Positions 16,469-25,110 of a stretch of 64,000 nt of DNA are shown here, piece by piece. The stretch lies in contig CAZQHK010000001.1 of assembly GCA_964593455.1 (NCBI GenBank), positions 185,008 through 249,007 on the forward strand, read 5' to 3'. The stretch is from CAZQHK01 sp964593455. GTDB lineage: Bacteria; Muiribacteriota; CAYSPT01. Below the pieces are notes generated by a model. The model was given only the letters and a program-made list of their open reading frames with translations, was not told where the DNA came from and did no database searches. A program made the position numbers and the translations under genes. Position 1 is the stretch's first letter; every line of letters begins with the position of its first letter.

Positions 16469-17089
16469 TTACCCTTCCTGGCAGTACTGACGGTAGGCGG
16501 CTAAAACCTTCTTCACATACCTCCGGGTTTCTTTGAAAGGTGGTATGCCGTTGTATTTTCTTACGTTACCGGGACCGGCGTTGTAAGCAGCCAGCAAGAG
16601 CTCGTTATCGTTGAAACTGTTCCTGAGTTGAGCTAGATACTTAACGCCTCCGGCGATATTGTGTACCGGGTTCCAGGGGTTTTTCACCCCGAGTTGCCGG
16701 GCGGTGGCCGGCATAAGCTGCATCAAACCCATGGCACCTGCCCCGGAAAGACAACTGGAATCGAAGTTTGATTCGATCTTGACTACAGCCTTGATAAACC
16801 GCGGATCAAAGCCGTGTTTACGGCTGTAATGGCGAATGAGAAATTCTATGTCTTTCCGGGTTAGACTGCTCCTGGTCACCGGTTGCCGGTATCGGGTGGA
16901 GCTTGGCGGCGATTTATCTCTGCGCCGGGATTTTGTTCGTGGTGATTTTCGATGCCGATTCCGAGTGACCGCCCTGGCCAGGCTGAATATAATCCTTATA
17001 TCCGTCGACCCTAATTTCCTGGCAGAAAGCATGGTTCCCGGCAGTAAAAAAAACAGTACCAGGAAGCAGGACAGGATTATTTTTATCAT
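16469..17089 (-). CDS. Lytic murein transglycosylase, SLT (Slt70-type) domain
   Basis: A 206-residue exported protein. An N-terminal signal peptide (KIILSCFLVLFFLLPGTMLSA) is followed by a basic linker rich in Arg/Ser and then a lysozyme-like SLT domain, with the catalytic Glu in AVVKIESNFDSS, the SGAGAMGLMQLMPATA motif and the LLAAYNAGPGNV motif. The domain cleaves the MurNAc-GlcNAc bond of peptidoglycan with 1,6-anhydro product formation. The start ATG 17089 has SD GGAGG eight bases upstream; an in-frame ATG further upstream contains that SD. It is divergent from the Vor operon. The family is secure; the role may be wall remodelling or envelope machine assembly. Confidence 0.93.
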   Translation of the reverse strand: MIKIILSCFLVLFFLLPGTMLSARKLGSTDIRIIFSLARAVTRNRHRKSPRTKSRRRDKSPPSSTRYRQPVTRSSLTRKDIEFLIRHYSRKHGFDPRFIKAVVKIESNFDSSCLSGAGAMGLMQLMPATARQLGVKNPWNPVHNIAGGVKYLAQLRNSFNDNELLLAAYNAGPGNVRKYNGIPPFKETRRYVKKVLAAYRQYCQEG

Positions 17090-17218
17090 TTTTGGTTCCT
17101 CCATCCCTATTTGCTCGGAAAATGCCGGTTCTGTCAGGATTGTCCCTTTAAAATTAATCAGCAAATAGCATGCCAGAGTTAATAAATGATTTGGAAGGGG
17201 AGATTATTGTTGAAAAGC

Positions 17219-17247
17219 TTGAAGTGAAACAGTACATTTTGTACAAT
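17219..17247 (+). promoter_or_regulatory. Promoter of the Vor/Kor operon with overlapping palindrome
   Basis: TTGAAG (17219-17224), a 17-base spacer and TACAAT (17242-17247) make a good sigma70-type promoter. Overlapping the -10 is a 13-base perfect palindrome, GTACA-TTT-TGTAC at 17232-17244, a likely operator position. Transcription would start near 17254, which rules out longer N-terminal starts for the ferredoxin subunit. Confidence 0.5.
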
Positions 17248-17304
17248 GAGCGGGGTATTGTTTCGTTTGAAAAAAATGTTCTTTTTGAAGAGAGGGGGTT
17301 TAGT

Positions 17305-17529
17305 ATGGCTTCCCGAGGAGAGATAGTCATATTAGAAGAGATCTGCAAAGGATGCGGATTGTGTATCGGTACGTGTCCCCGGAGTGTTCTGGTGAGGGGA
17401 AAGCATCTTAATGTTAAAGGGTTTCACCCCTCGGTGGCAGCCAAACCTGATGAATGCGTCGGCTGTGCTATGTGCGCTGTTGTTTGTCCGGAAGTGGCCA
17501 TAGAGGTTTATAAAGAAGTAACCGAATGA
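17305..17529 (+). CDS. 2-oxoacid:ferredoxin oxidoreductase, 2[4Fe-4S] ferredoxin-like delta subunit
   Basis: A 74-residue protein with two complete [4Fe-4S] motifs, CKGCGLCIGTCP and CVGCAMCAVVCP. It is the electron-transfer (delta/KorD or VorD) subunit of the following oxidoreductase. The start ATG 17305 has SD AGAGGGGG and lies downstream of the promoter at 17219-17247. The open frame extends 45 codons further upstream, but that part crosses the promoter and has no homology that I recognise. It is the first gene of a four-gene operon with the alpha, beta and gamma subunits. Confidence 0.93.
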   Translation: MASRGEIVILEEICKGCGLCIGTCPRSVLVRGKHLNVKGFHPSVAAKPDECVGCAMCAVVCPEVAIEVYKEVTE

Positions 17530-17542
17530 AAGGATGGCAGCA

Positions 17543-18610
17543 ATGGGTGAGAAAGTGCTGATGAAAGGAAACGAAGTAATCGGAGAAGCTGCTATAATTG
17601 CCGGCTGTCGTTACTACTTCGGGTATCCGATTACGCCTCAGAGCGAGCTTCCCCAGTATTTGTCCCTCCGCCTTCCCGAGGTTGGTGGCACCTTTCTTCA
17701 GGCCGAGAGTGAGATAGCCGCCATCAATATGATTTATGGGGCTGTAGGCTGCGGGGTACGGGCTATGACCTCGTCTTCAAGTCCGGGAGTCAGCCTGAAG
17801 ATGGAAGGGATATCTTATATGGCCGGAGCTGAATTGCCATGTGTGATAGTCAATATATGCCGAGGTGGTCCCGGGCTTGGGAACATCGCTCCTTCCCAGG
17901 AAGATTACTTTCAGGCAACCAAGGGTGGCGGGCATGGGAACTATCGATTGATCGTTTTAGCTCCCGCTTCGGTACAGGAGGCGGCAGAATTGACCATACT
18001 GGCTTTCGAACTGGCGGACAAATACCGCAACCCGGTCATGATACTCGGCGACGGCTGTCTCGGTCAGATGATGGAACCGGTTGATTTTGAAAAACTAAAA
18101 ACCATGGAAGTTACCGGACTGTCTGATAAACCATGGGCCACCACCGGTTGCCGGGGCCGTGAGCCTAACCTGATTTCGTCGATTCATCTCGACCCGGAAG
18201 AACTGGAGCAGCATGTTATTCACCTGTATACGAAGTACCAGCAGGTTAAAGATAATGAAACCCGGTACGAGATGCGTATGACAGAAGATGCCGATGTGGT
18301 GGTCGTCGCCTACGGCATCATGGCCCGTATTGTCAAAACAGCTGTTGAGAAAGCAAGAAAACGGGGAATTAAAGTGGGTCTCTTCCGTCCCATCTCTCTG
18401 TTTCCCTTCCCCTCGGCGGCGCTGGCCGAACTAGCCCGGACCACACCGGCCTTCCTGGTTGCCGAAATGAACATGGGACAGATGGTTGAAGATGTCAGGT
18501 TGGCGGTAAACGGCCGTCGGCCGGTGGAGTTCTTTGGCAGATCGGGTGGTGTTGTCCCCACCCCGTTCGAAGTTTTAACGGAAATCCAGAAGATTAACGC
18601 TCAGGTTTAG
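17543..18610 (+). CDS. vorB: 2-oxoacid:ferredoxin oxidoreductase alpha subunit (VorB/KorA type)
   Basis: About 355 residues, the size of VorB-type alpha subunits. Motifs include GCRYYFGYPITPQSELP near the N-terminus and MTSSSSPGVSLKMEGISY, typical of 2-ketoisovalerate or 2-oxoglutarate ferredoxin oxidoreductases. With the other subunits it converts a branched-chain or related 2-oxoacid plus CoA to acyl-CoA, CO2 and reduced ferredoxin in the cytoplasm, as in anaerobic amino-acid catabolism. The ATG at 17543 has SD AAAGGA at the right distance; ATG 17534 overlaps the SD. The Vor versus Kor substrate cannot be fixed from motifs alone, so the symbol is tentative. Confidence 0.9.
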   Translation: MGEKVLMKGNEVIGEAAIIAGCRYYFGYPITPQSELPQYLSLRLPEVGGTFLQAESEIAAINMIYGAVGCGVRAMTSSSSPGVSLKMEGISYMAGAELPCVIVNICRGGPGLGNIAPSQEDYFQATKGGGHGNYRLIVLAPASVQEAAELTILAFELADKYRNPVMILGDGCLGQMMEPVDFEKLKTMEVTGLSDKPWATTGCRGREPNLISSIHLDPEELEQHVIHLYTKYQQVKDNETRYEMRMTEDADVVVVAYGIMARIVKTAVEKARKRGIKVGLFRPISLFPFPSAALAELARTTPAFLVAEMNMGQMVEDVRLAVNGRRPVEFFGRSGGVVPTPFEVLTEIQKINAQV

Positions 18611-18642
18611 AAAGTACAAAGCGTAGAAAGTGGAGATTTCTA

Positions 18643-19404
18643 ATGACTGCTAAAATGTCAAAAGTTTTTTCCCGCCCAGAAAGTCTGTTTGACACACCAT
18701 ATCATTACTGCCCGGGGTGCGGGCACGGTGTCATCCACCGTCTGGTGGCTGAACTGGTTGATGAGTTTGGTTTACGGGAAAAAACAGTAGGAATCGCGCC
18801 GGTAGGATGCTCGGTATTTGCCTACTGGTACTGGAAGTTCGATATGAGTCAGGCTGCTCATGGCCGGGCACCGGCTGTGGCCACGGGAATCAAACGGGTG
18901 CGTCCGGATTTGTTCGTTCTTTCTTATCAAGGCGACGGTGACCTGGCGGCAATCGGTACAGCGGAGATTATCCACGCCGCTAACCGCGGTGAAAAGATCA
19001 CCGTGATATTCGTCAACAACGCCATCTATGGAATGACCGGCGGCCAGATGGCGCCGACCACCCTGATCGGGCAGAAGACAACCACTACTCCTCTTGGGAG
19101 GGACGCTGAGCTTGTCGGTTACCCGATGAGGATGGCCGAACTTCTATCGGGGCTTACCGGCGCCAAGTATATTGCCCGTGGTTCGGTACATGACTACAAA
19201 CATATCGTGCAAGCAAAAAAATATCTCAAAAAAGCTTTCCAAACACAGATCGATGGAAAAGGATTTTCCATGGTTGAAATACTATCCTCGTGTCCAACCA
19301 ACTGGGGAATGATGGCTGGCCCGGCTAATAACTGGATAGAGGAAAACATGATTCCTTACTTCCCGCTCGGAGAGTACAAAGATGAGACTGGGGAGGGAGC
19401 GTGA
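18643..19404 (+). CDS. 2-oxoacid:ferredoxin oxidoreductase beta subunit, TPP-binding
   Basis: A 253-residue catalytic subunit that binds thiamine diphosphate. The YCPGCGHGVIHRL motif near residue 22 and the GDGDLAAIGTAEIIHA...VNNAIYGMTGGQ segment (Mg-TPP motif) are characteristic. SD GGAG lies ten bases before ATG 18643. The 32-base gap after the alpha gene contains a piece similar to the dispersed intergenic repeat discussed in the findings (AGCGTAGAAAG). It functions as a complex with the flanking alpha, gamma and delta subunits. Confidence 0.93.
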   Translation: MTAKMSKVFSRPESLFDTPYHYCPGCGHGVIHRLVAELVDEFGLREKTVGIAPVGCSVFAYWYWKFDMSQAAHGRAPAVATGIKRVRPDLFVLSYQGDGDLAAIGTAEIIHAANRGEKITVIFVNNAIYGMTGGQMAPTTLIGQKTTTTPLGRDAELVGYPMRMAELLSGLTGAKYIARGSVHDYKHIVQAKKYLKKAFQTQIDGKGFSMVEILSSCPTNWGMMAGPANNWIEENMIPYFPLGEYKDETGEGA

Positions 19405-19407
19405 ACC

Positions 19408-19962
19408 ATGAGAGATATCGCTGAAAGAATTGTCATTGCCGGGTTTGGCGGGCAGGGGATACTGCTGGCCGGCAAACTTCTGGCCCAGACCGGTATGCGT
19501 GAAGGCTTTGAAGTTACCTGGCTGCCCTCCTATGGTCCGGAAATGAGGGGCGGTACCGCCAACTGCCAGGTTGTCATCTCTCCCAACGAGATAGGCGCTC
19601 CGGTAATCGAGATTCCGGATGTTATCATAGTGTTCAACCGGCCTTCACTTGAGAAATTCGAACGAGTTATAAAGCCGGATGGCCTGGTTCTGTACGATAA
19701 CTCGCTCATTGACACGAAACCAGGACGTGATGATATCAGAGCGTATCCCGTTCCGGCTACGGAACTGGCCGATTCCCTGGGCAACTTGAAGGCGGCTAAT
19801 ATGGTGATGATTGGAGCCTATGCAGTAGCGAGCAAGACGCTCACTCTAAAGGGCGTATTAAACGGAATAAAGGAGGTTATTTCAACCCGCCATGAAAAGA
19901 TGCTTGATGTCAATATAGCAGCGATCAAGAAGGGCGCAGAAGTTGCTGAAGGGTTTAAATAA
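19408..19962 (+). CDS. 2-oxoacid:ferredoxin oxidoreductase gamma subunit
   Basis: A 184-residue gamma subunit (POR/KOR gamma domain) with the hallmark IVIAGFGGQGILLAGKLLA near the N-terminus and SYGPEMRGGTANCQVVIS around residue 45. It starts three bases after the beta-subunit stop and completes the delta-alpha-beta-gamma order of a four-subunit oxidoreductase. No separate acyl-CoA-processing gene follows directly. Assignment is secure by motif and operon position. Confidence 0.94.
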   Translation: MRDIAERIVIAGFGGQGILLAGKLLAQTGMREGFEVTWLPSYGPEMRGGTANCQVVISPNEIGAPVIEIPDVIIVFNRPSLEKFERVIKPDGLVLYDNSLIDTKPGRDDIRAYPVPATELADSLGNLKAANMVMIGAYAVASKTLTLKGVLNGIKEVISTRHEKMLDVNIAAIKKGAEVAEGFK

Positions 19963-19995
19963 AACGAGTAATGGCTGGAGAAGGTGGTGAATGGC

Positions 19996-20598
19996 ATGCG
20001 CAGATTGATTCGTTTTTTCCTGGTGACGATTGTAGTTACGGGCTTGCTCGTGATACCGTCCTCAGGTTTATTCACTCAGGAGTCGGCGGCCGATGGGGGG
20101 AAAGGCAGCAAAACGTCTGCTCCGCAAGAGGAGGAAATAACTGAATCCTTGCGAAAAGCATTGGTGGAACTGGTGCGGGCCGGAGGCTTTATGAAAAGTA
20201 ATGACACCGACCAGGCCGTGGCCAAATACATGGAAGCCTTCGAAATAGATGAAGGTATTCGCTGGTATGATGATCAGGGAATATTGAACGAGATCATCCG
20301 CCGCTACAGCAAAACGGGACCAGGGGGAACCGGCGGTGGAGATACGCGGAAACTCAAGGTAAAATTGAAATCGGCGGAGGTCGAAATAGAGCAACTCACC
20401 CGGGAAAAAGAACGGCTGGAAGATGAAATAAAAAATCTCCAGATCCGTCTTGATGAAACCGCTCAGGAGCTGGAGGAAGAGATTGCCGCTCTCGAAGCTG
20501 AATTTGAAGAAATGAGACATCAACGCGCTTTTTGGCGCGGAAGATATCTTCGGAAACAGGGATACGGCTATTCCGGGGCCAGTCAGGGCGAGAACTGA
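19996..20598 (+). CDS. Exported coiled-coil protein of unknown function
   Basis: About 200 residues. Residues 1-30 form a signal peptide or membrane anchor (RRLIRFFLVTIVVTGLLVIP). A helical region follows (about 45-95), with a TPR-like feel around AVAKYMEAFEID, then a Gly-rich hinge and a long Glu/Lys-rich coiled coil (about residues 120-180), ending in an aromatic, basic tail. The ATG at 19996 has SD AAGGTGG eight bases upstream. It lies between the Vor operon and recO with short gaps and may be co-transcribed. I do not recognise a family. Confidence 0.75.
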   Translation: MRRLIRFFLVTIVVTGLLVIPSSGLFTQESAADGGKGSKTSAPQEEEITESLRKALVELVRAGGFMKSNDTDQAVAKYMEAFEIDEGIRWYDDQGILNEIIRRYSKTGPGGTGGGDTRKLKVKLKSAEVEIEQLTREKERLEDEIKNLQIRLDETAQELEEEIAALEAEFEEMRHQRAFWRGRYLRKQGYGYSGASQGEN

Positions 20599-20612
20599 TA
20601 AGAGGAGGGAGC

Positions 20613-21359
20613 TTGTACCAGAAAGTTGAAGCCCTGGTAGTTCGCAGGACCGATCTCAGGGAGCATGACCGGATTATAACGTTCTATTCCCGTGAATGCG
20701 GCCGGGTGCAGGCCATCGCTCGGGGGGTGCGTAAAAGCGGCAGTAAACGGGCTGTGCTGTTCGAGCCGTTTCGTGTGCTTGAGGTTGTTCTACGGGAAAG
20801 TAAACGGGGGAACCTTCTCTCTATTAGCGATATCTCCCCTCTGAAAGAGTTTACCCATATCTGCGGTGATCTGGAGTGCCTTTCCGCCGGCTTTCATATA
20901 CTTTCCATGCTGGCACGGCTCACTCCTGCCGATGAATCGGAACCGGAGCTTTTCCAGTTGGCGGTAGACTCCCTTGAAAATCTCGACTGTCCGGGTATCG
21001 ATTCGAAAAGTGAAATACTGCAGTTTGAGCTAACCTTTCTGAAAATAGCCGGTTTATTTCCGGAAATCAGGGAGTGCTGTGAATGTGGTCAAAACCCCTT
21101 TCCCATCGGAGAAAAATCTGATTCAATGTTCCTTTCTCCCCGGTTGGGAGGAGTGTTATGCCGCAGTTGCGCCCGGAAGCAGACCGGCAGCCTACGGGCC
21201 GATGACAGCGTACTGCGGTGGCTTCGCGGAGAGTATAGCGGCTCGGTTCCAGCCGGACTTCCGGGAATCATGGACAGGTTTTACCGGTATCATTACTCCG
21301 GTCGTTATAGTCCGCCGCTGGCTTTCGACACAGGACACACCGTGCTCACAACCTCATAG
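20613..21359 (+). CDS. recO: DNA repair protein RecO
   Basis: A 248-residue RecO homologue, which helps RecA load on SSB-coated DNA with RecF/RecR. The N-terminal OB-fold signature is clear: KVEALVVRRTDLREHDRIITFYSRECGRVQAIARGVRKS. The C-terminal part holds the zinc-type cysteines in CCECGQNPF and LCRSC. The start TTG 20613 has SD GAGGAGG five bases upstream; a longer frame upstream overlaps the coiled-coil gene in another frame and is rejected. Length and motif order fit the family. Confidence 0.92.
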   Translation: MYQKVEALVVRRTDLREHDRIITFYSRECGRVQAIARGVRKSGSKRAVLFEPFRVLEVVLRESKRGNLLSISDISPLKEFTHICGDLECLSAGFHILSMLARLTPADESEPELFQLAVDSLENLDCPGIDSKSEILQFELTFLKIAGLFPEIRECCECGQNPFPIGEKSDSMFLSPRLGGVLCRSCARKQTGSLRADDSVLRWLRGEYSGSVPAGLPGIMDRFYRYHYSGRYSPPLAFDTGHTVLTTS

Positions 21360-21502
21360 TAAAGCCAGCGTACCTGGTTATCTGAAATGTTAACTCAAAG
21401 AAGAAGTTTTCCAGGTTAATGGAAATTCGAGTAAGAGATGAAAATATTGCTGTAAACAAATGCGTTTTCATGTGGTAAAATCTTATCTACGTTAGCAGAA
21501 AG

Positions 21503-21531
21503 TTGATTAACTTCATTTTCTGGGTTAAATA
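21503..21531 (+). promoter_or_regulatory. Candidate promoter of the NSS transporter
   Basis: TTGATT (21503-21508), a 17-base spacer and TAAATA (21526-21531) in an A/T-rich gap of about 200 bases between recO and the transporter. The SD AGGAGATGGG follows at 21543, giving a leader of under 20 bases. Confidence 0.45.
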
Positions 21532-21555
21532 TTTTCTGAATTAGGAGATGGGTAA

Positions 21556-23247
21556 ATGGAAGAGAAAAGAGAACGATGGATCAGCCGGCCGGCTTTTATC
21601 CTGGCGGCTGTTGGATCAGCTGTGGGTCTGGGGAATGTATGGCGTTTTCCGCATGTCGCCTTCCAAAATGGCGGCGGCGCCTTTCTCATTCCCTACTTTA
21701 TTGCTCTTTTGACAACCGGCATCCCGGTTATGATTCTCGAGTACGGACTAGGACAAAGATTGCAGGGCTCTACTTCCTACGCTCTCAGCAAAGTGAGCAA
21801 AAAGTTCGAATTCGTCGGCTGGTGGGCGTTGACCATAGGAACTTTTATTTCACTGTACTACTGCGTGGTTATGGGGTGGGCCTGGCGGTACCTGGCAGTC
21901 TCGCTGAAGATGCCCTGGGGAGAGGAAACCAAGGATTATTTCTATAACACAATTCTAAAGATTAGTAGCGGCCCTTTGGACATCGGCTCTCTGAACTGGC
22001 CGATAATTATGGGTCTGGCCCTCACCTGGGTCTGTATCTACTTCATCATCTATAAGGGAGTTATCAGGGTGGGCAAGGTAGTCTACATAACCGTTCCCCT
22101 GCCGATAATTCTCCTCGTTATCCTTTTTTTCAGGGGAATTACCCTGCCGGGAGCAATAGAGGGTATCAAGTTTTATCTCACTCCTGATTTTTCTGTGCTG
22201 AAAGATCCGGGGGTATGGCTGGCTGCCTACGGGCAAATATTCTTCTCTCTGAGTCTGGGGTTTGGAATACTGATGGCTTACGCCAGTTACAAGCCCCGGG
22301 ATTCTGAAATCACCAACAATGCCTTCATTACCAGCCTGGCCAACTGCGGCACGAGCTTTTTCGCCGGGTTCGCCGTATTCAGCATACTTGGTTATCTGGC
22401 CCAGATTCAAGGGAAAGCAGTGGCTGATGTCGCAGCGGGCGGACCCGGCCTGGCTTTCGTGGCGTATCCGCTGGCTTTGTCCAAATTGCCTGCTCTGGGC
22501 GGTTTATGCTCTTTTGCATTTTTCCTCATGCTCCTAACGCTGGGGATAGATTCGGCGTTTTCTATTGTAGAGGGAGTCGTCTCCGGACTTCATGATAAGT
22601 GGGAGTTCAAGAAATCTACCATTATCTTCTGGTTCTGTGTGTTCGGTTTTCTAGGAGGGTTGATTTTCGCCACCGGGGCCGGGCTCTATTGGCTGGACAT
22701 TGTAGACCATTGGATGAACAACTTTGGCCTGACTATCATTGGCCTGGCTGAGTGCTTAATCATCGGCTATGCTTACGATATAAAGGGATTCAGAAAGTAT
22801 TTGAACGAGGTCTCCGAGATCCAGTTGGGCAGTTGGTGGGATATTTGTATCAAGTATGTGACTCCGGGAATTCTAGGAATAATCCTGATCCTTAATTTCT
22901 ATAAGGAGTTTTCCGGACCATATGAAAGTTATCCTATGAAAGCTCTCTTCATCGGAGGATGGGGTGTAGCCATTCTGGCTATGGTGATGGGAGTTTTGAT
23001 ATCAGATATCAAAAAAATCATTAAAGTCTCCGTAATTGCCGGTGTTCTGGCACTAAGCTTGATGGTCCACTTCCTGCAAGTTTCGGATATGGCCAGAATG
23101 ATAGTGATGTTGCTTTTCGGAGTCGTCGTACTCTTTGGTGGCTTGACCTGGTGTATTCTGATTGCTTATCGAAGCGGCAAAAAGGCCAGATACGTCGATG
23201 CTGAATGCGCCACTGATCTATGCGAGGTAGAAGAACTGGAAGAATAG
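21556..23247 (+). CDS. Sodium-dependent transporter, NSS/SNF family
   Basis: A 563-residue polytopic protein of the neurotransmitter:sodium symporter family (LeuT fold). The signature WISRPAFILAAVGSAVGLGNVWRFP at the N-terminus, with the unwound TM1 sodium-site glycines, and NGGGAFLIPY follow the family closely, with about twelve membrane helices overall. Bacterial members mostly import amino acids with sodium. Having it just downstream of a branched-chain-type 2-oxoacid oxidoreductase operon is suggestive of amino-acid use, but they have separate promoters. Substrate unknown; family secure. Confidence 0.94.
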   Translation: MEEKRERWISRPAFILAAVGSAVGLGNVWRFPHVAFQNGGGAFLIPYFIALLTTGIPVMILEYGLGQRLQGSTSYALSKVSKKFEFVGWWALTIGTFISLYYCVVMGWAWRYLAVSLKMPWGEETKDYFYNTILKISSGPLDIGSLNWPIIMGLALTWVCIYFIIYKGVIRVGKVVYITVPLPIILLVILFFRGITLPGAIEGIKFYLTPDFSVLKDPGVWLAAYGQIFFSLSLGFGILMAYASYKPRDSEITNNAFITSLANCGTSFFAGFAVFSILGYLAQIQGKAVADVAAGGPGLAFVAYPLALSKLPALGGLCSFAFFLMLLTLGIDSAFSIVEGVVSGLHDKWEFKKSTIIFWFCVFGFLGGLIFATGAGLYWLDIVDHWMNNFGLTIIGLAECLIIGYAYDIKGFRKYLNEVSEIQLGSWWDICIKYVTPGILGIILILNFYKEFSGPYESYPMKALFIGGWGVAILAMVMGVLISDIKKIIKVSVIAGVLALSLMVHFLQVSDMARMIVMLLFGVVVLFGGLTWCILIAYRSGKKARYVDAECATDLCEVEELEE

Positions 23248-23272
23248 TCTGAGAACAGTAAATCCGGCTAAA

Positions 23273-23302
23273 AAAAAGAGGCCTTGTTCATGGCCTCTTT
23301 TT
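23273..23302. terminator. Bidirectional rho-independent terminator
   Basis: An 11-base-pair perfect stem, AAAAAGAGGCC (23273-23283) and GGCCTCTTTTT (23292-23302), with an eight-base loop. The T-run and A-run on the two sides let it end both the NSS transporter transcript and the convergent EF-hand operon. Confidence 0.9.
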
Positions 23303-23318
23303 ACTTTGTCAGAATGAC

Positions 23319-24404
23319 TTACTTTTTCTGTTTGCTTTCGGCTTCCTCCTTCTGTATCTCAGGCAGCGGCCCGATGTCGGGCAGGCTCCTGGCTACCTTG
23401 ACAATATTATTCAGCTCGTTCACTGCCTCGTCATAGTCCTTCTCCTGGATTCTTATTAAAGCTTTGGCCAGGTGTACTTCAACCTCTGCCAGTTTGGCCT
23501 GTACGATCAAGGCCCGGTTGAGGTCTCCCCCTTTTTCCAGGCGCCGCGCCGTGGTCTGGAAGACTTTGACGATATTTTCGTGAATTTGCGCGGCCACCTG
23601 AGCCGGGGAAGAAACCTGTGTTTTTTCGCTGAACCTCGAACCGGTAGTAAAATTACCTTTCTGGTGCGGCGGCATTCCTTCGGGGGAAAAATCTTTCTCG
23701 CCGGACCCGCGCAGCGGGGGCCGGGAGCCGCTGTGATCTTTAAACCGGCCGTGAGGCTGGTCCATCTGCCTTCCTCGCAGCACTTTCCGCCGATCAGAGA
23801 ATCTTTTTCGCGCTTCCCTGATCTGGTCCCACTCCTGATCGTCGATCGTCCCGTTTTGGTTAAAGTCGAACTTCTCTTTGAAACGAGGTCTGCGGCTGAG
23901 AAATTCCCGCATGAGTTTCGGTTTGTCATTGCGCATGGTTTTAAGCTCTTCTTTGGAGAGAGCTTCGTCTTCGTCCTCGTCATACTCCATTAGTTTCAAG
24001 GCAAGTTCATCCATTTCCTTCTCGGAGATGCCGTGTTTCTTGAGCATTACATGTATTTCGTGCAGGTCTACTACGCCGTCGTCGTTCAGGTCCATCCGTT
24101 TAAGGATCATTCCGGAATTTACCTGGTCGCTTTTCCCTTGTTTGCGCCTCTTTAACCGTTTTTTCGCCCGAAATTCCGGTTCTTCCTCGCTCTCTTTGTC
24201 AAACGGCTGCTCGGGTGGAAGAACATCGGGAAGTATTTCCAGCGGGATGTCTGAATGCAGATCTCTCTTTATTTCTTCCTCGTCCACTTCAATATCCATC
24301 TCGTGCGGTGGAAATTGCTCGACAGCGGGCAGCGACGCCGGCAGCACAAGTCCGAACACCACTAGTAACAACCACGTCAGGTTTTTATATTTATTCCTCT
24401 TCAT
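23319..24404 (-). CDS. Exported EF-hand protein
   Basis: About 361 residues. A signal peptide (NLTWLLLVVFGLVLPASLPA) is followed by an acidic region, a basic patch (KKRLKRRKQ), then calcium-binding EF-hand loops: DLNDDGVVDLHE, a less canonical DEDEDEALSKEE, and DFNQNGTIDDQE. A basic, Pro/Gly/His-rich low-complexity stretch follows, and the last 100 residues are helical and TPR-like (AKLAEVEVHLAKALIRIQ). The ATG at 24404 has SD GGAGTG. It starts 34 bases after the anti-sigma stop and ends at the shared terminator, so it is the likely third gene of the ECF operon. A periplasmic or surface calcium-responsive role is inference. Confidence 0.85.
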   Translation of the reverse strand: MKRNKYKNLTWLLLVVFGLVLPASLPAVEQFPPHEMDIEVDEEEIKRDLHSDIPLEILPDVLPPEQPFDKESEEEPEFRAKKRLKRRKQGKSDQVNSGMILKRMDLNDDGVVDLHEIHVMLKKHGISEKEMDELALKLMEYDEDEDEALSKEELKTMRNDKPKLMREFLSRRPRFKEKFDFNQNGTIDDQEWDQIREARKRFSDRRKVLRGRQMDQPHGRFKDHSGSRPPLRGSGEKDFSPEGMPPHQKGNFTTGSRFSEKTQVSSPAQVAAQIHENIVKVFQTTARRLEKGGDLNRALIVQAKLAEVEVHLAKALIRIQEKDYDEAVNELNNIVKVARSLPDIGPLPEIQKEEAESKQKK

Positions 24405-24438
24405 TGATCGTAACACTCCTTCTATTTGTTTACCGTAA

Positions 24439-25110
24439 TCAGCCGTCATCTGACAGGCTTTCCGGGGTGGTCAACTCATCGAACATCGTTTCGTACAGAT
24501 CATACTGCTCTAATTCGCTGGAAGACGTCATCTCGATCTGCATCAGGTTGAGTTCCTGGAGAATTTGTGTTGCCACCTCTGCCACCGGTTCGTCGTTGTA
24601 CACTTCTCCGGTGGTTTCCTCCACCGGTACGTCGGGTATGTCCATTGGATCAATAGCTAGATTACCGGTGGATTCCGTTTGTAGCGGTTCTACCAGTGCG
24701 GTCTCCGGGTTTGGTCGGAAGTGTAAGCCGACCAGAATAATAACCACGCAGGTAACAGTAATCGCTGCTTTTCTCCAAAAACCGCTTAAAAACTGGGAAA
24801 CCAGCGAATCAAATCTGTCGGCCAACGTAATTGCAGCCGGTTCGGGTACGGTATCGTCGAGTGGAATTACCACCCGTTCATCATTCAAAATCCTTTGCAG
24901 GATCGAGTCGCGCATCACGGCAAATCGCTCTTCCGGCACACGGTCCTCAACGTAACTGTTGAGGAGGGCGTTCAGCGACTGGTACTCGCAGACCGATTTT
25001 CGGCACGATTCGCACCCTTTGATATGAGTTTCCACTTTCTGACTGATCTGCGGAGGCAGAACGTCATCGCAGTAGGCTTCGAGATAATCCTTATATTCGT
25101 CACACGACAT
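24439..25110 (-). CDS. Zinc-finger anti-sigma factor (membrane-anchored)
   Basis: About 223 residues. The N-terminal anti-sigma (ZAS-type) domain has the HIKGCESCRK motif (H-x3-C-x2-C) and further cysteines, typical of cytoplasmic domains that hold an ECF sigma factor inactive. A membrane helix follows near residue 125-145 (AAITVTCVVIILVGLHF), then an acidic Glu/Asp/Thr-rich extracytoplasmic part. The ATG at 25110 has SD AAAGGAGG and overlaps the sigma gene by 11 bases. Signal-dependent proteolysis in the membrane or periplasm is the usual way such factors are released. Confidence 0.9.
   Translation of the reverse strand: MSCDEYKDYLEAYCDDVLPPQISQKVETHIKGCESCRKSVCEYQSLNALLNSYVEDRVPEERFAVMRDSILQRILNDERVVIPLDDTVPEPAAITLADRFDSLVSQFLSGFWRKAAITVTCVVIILVGLHFRPNPETALVEPLQTESTGNLAIDPMDIPDVPVEETTGEVYNDEPVAEVATQILQELNLMQIEMTSSSELEQYDLYETMFDELTTPESLSDDG

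Noticed and set aside
17170..17304. 45-codon N-terminal extension of the ferredoxin subunit
   Set aside because: It crosses the operon promoter at 17219-17247 and lacks family similarity, while ATG 17305 has a good SD.
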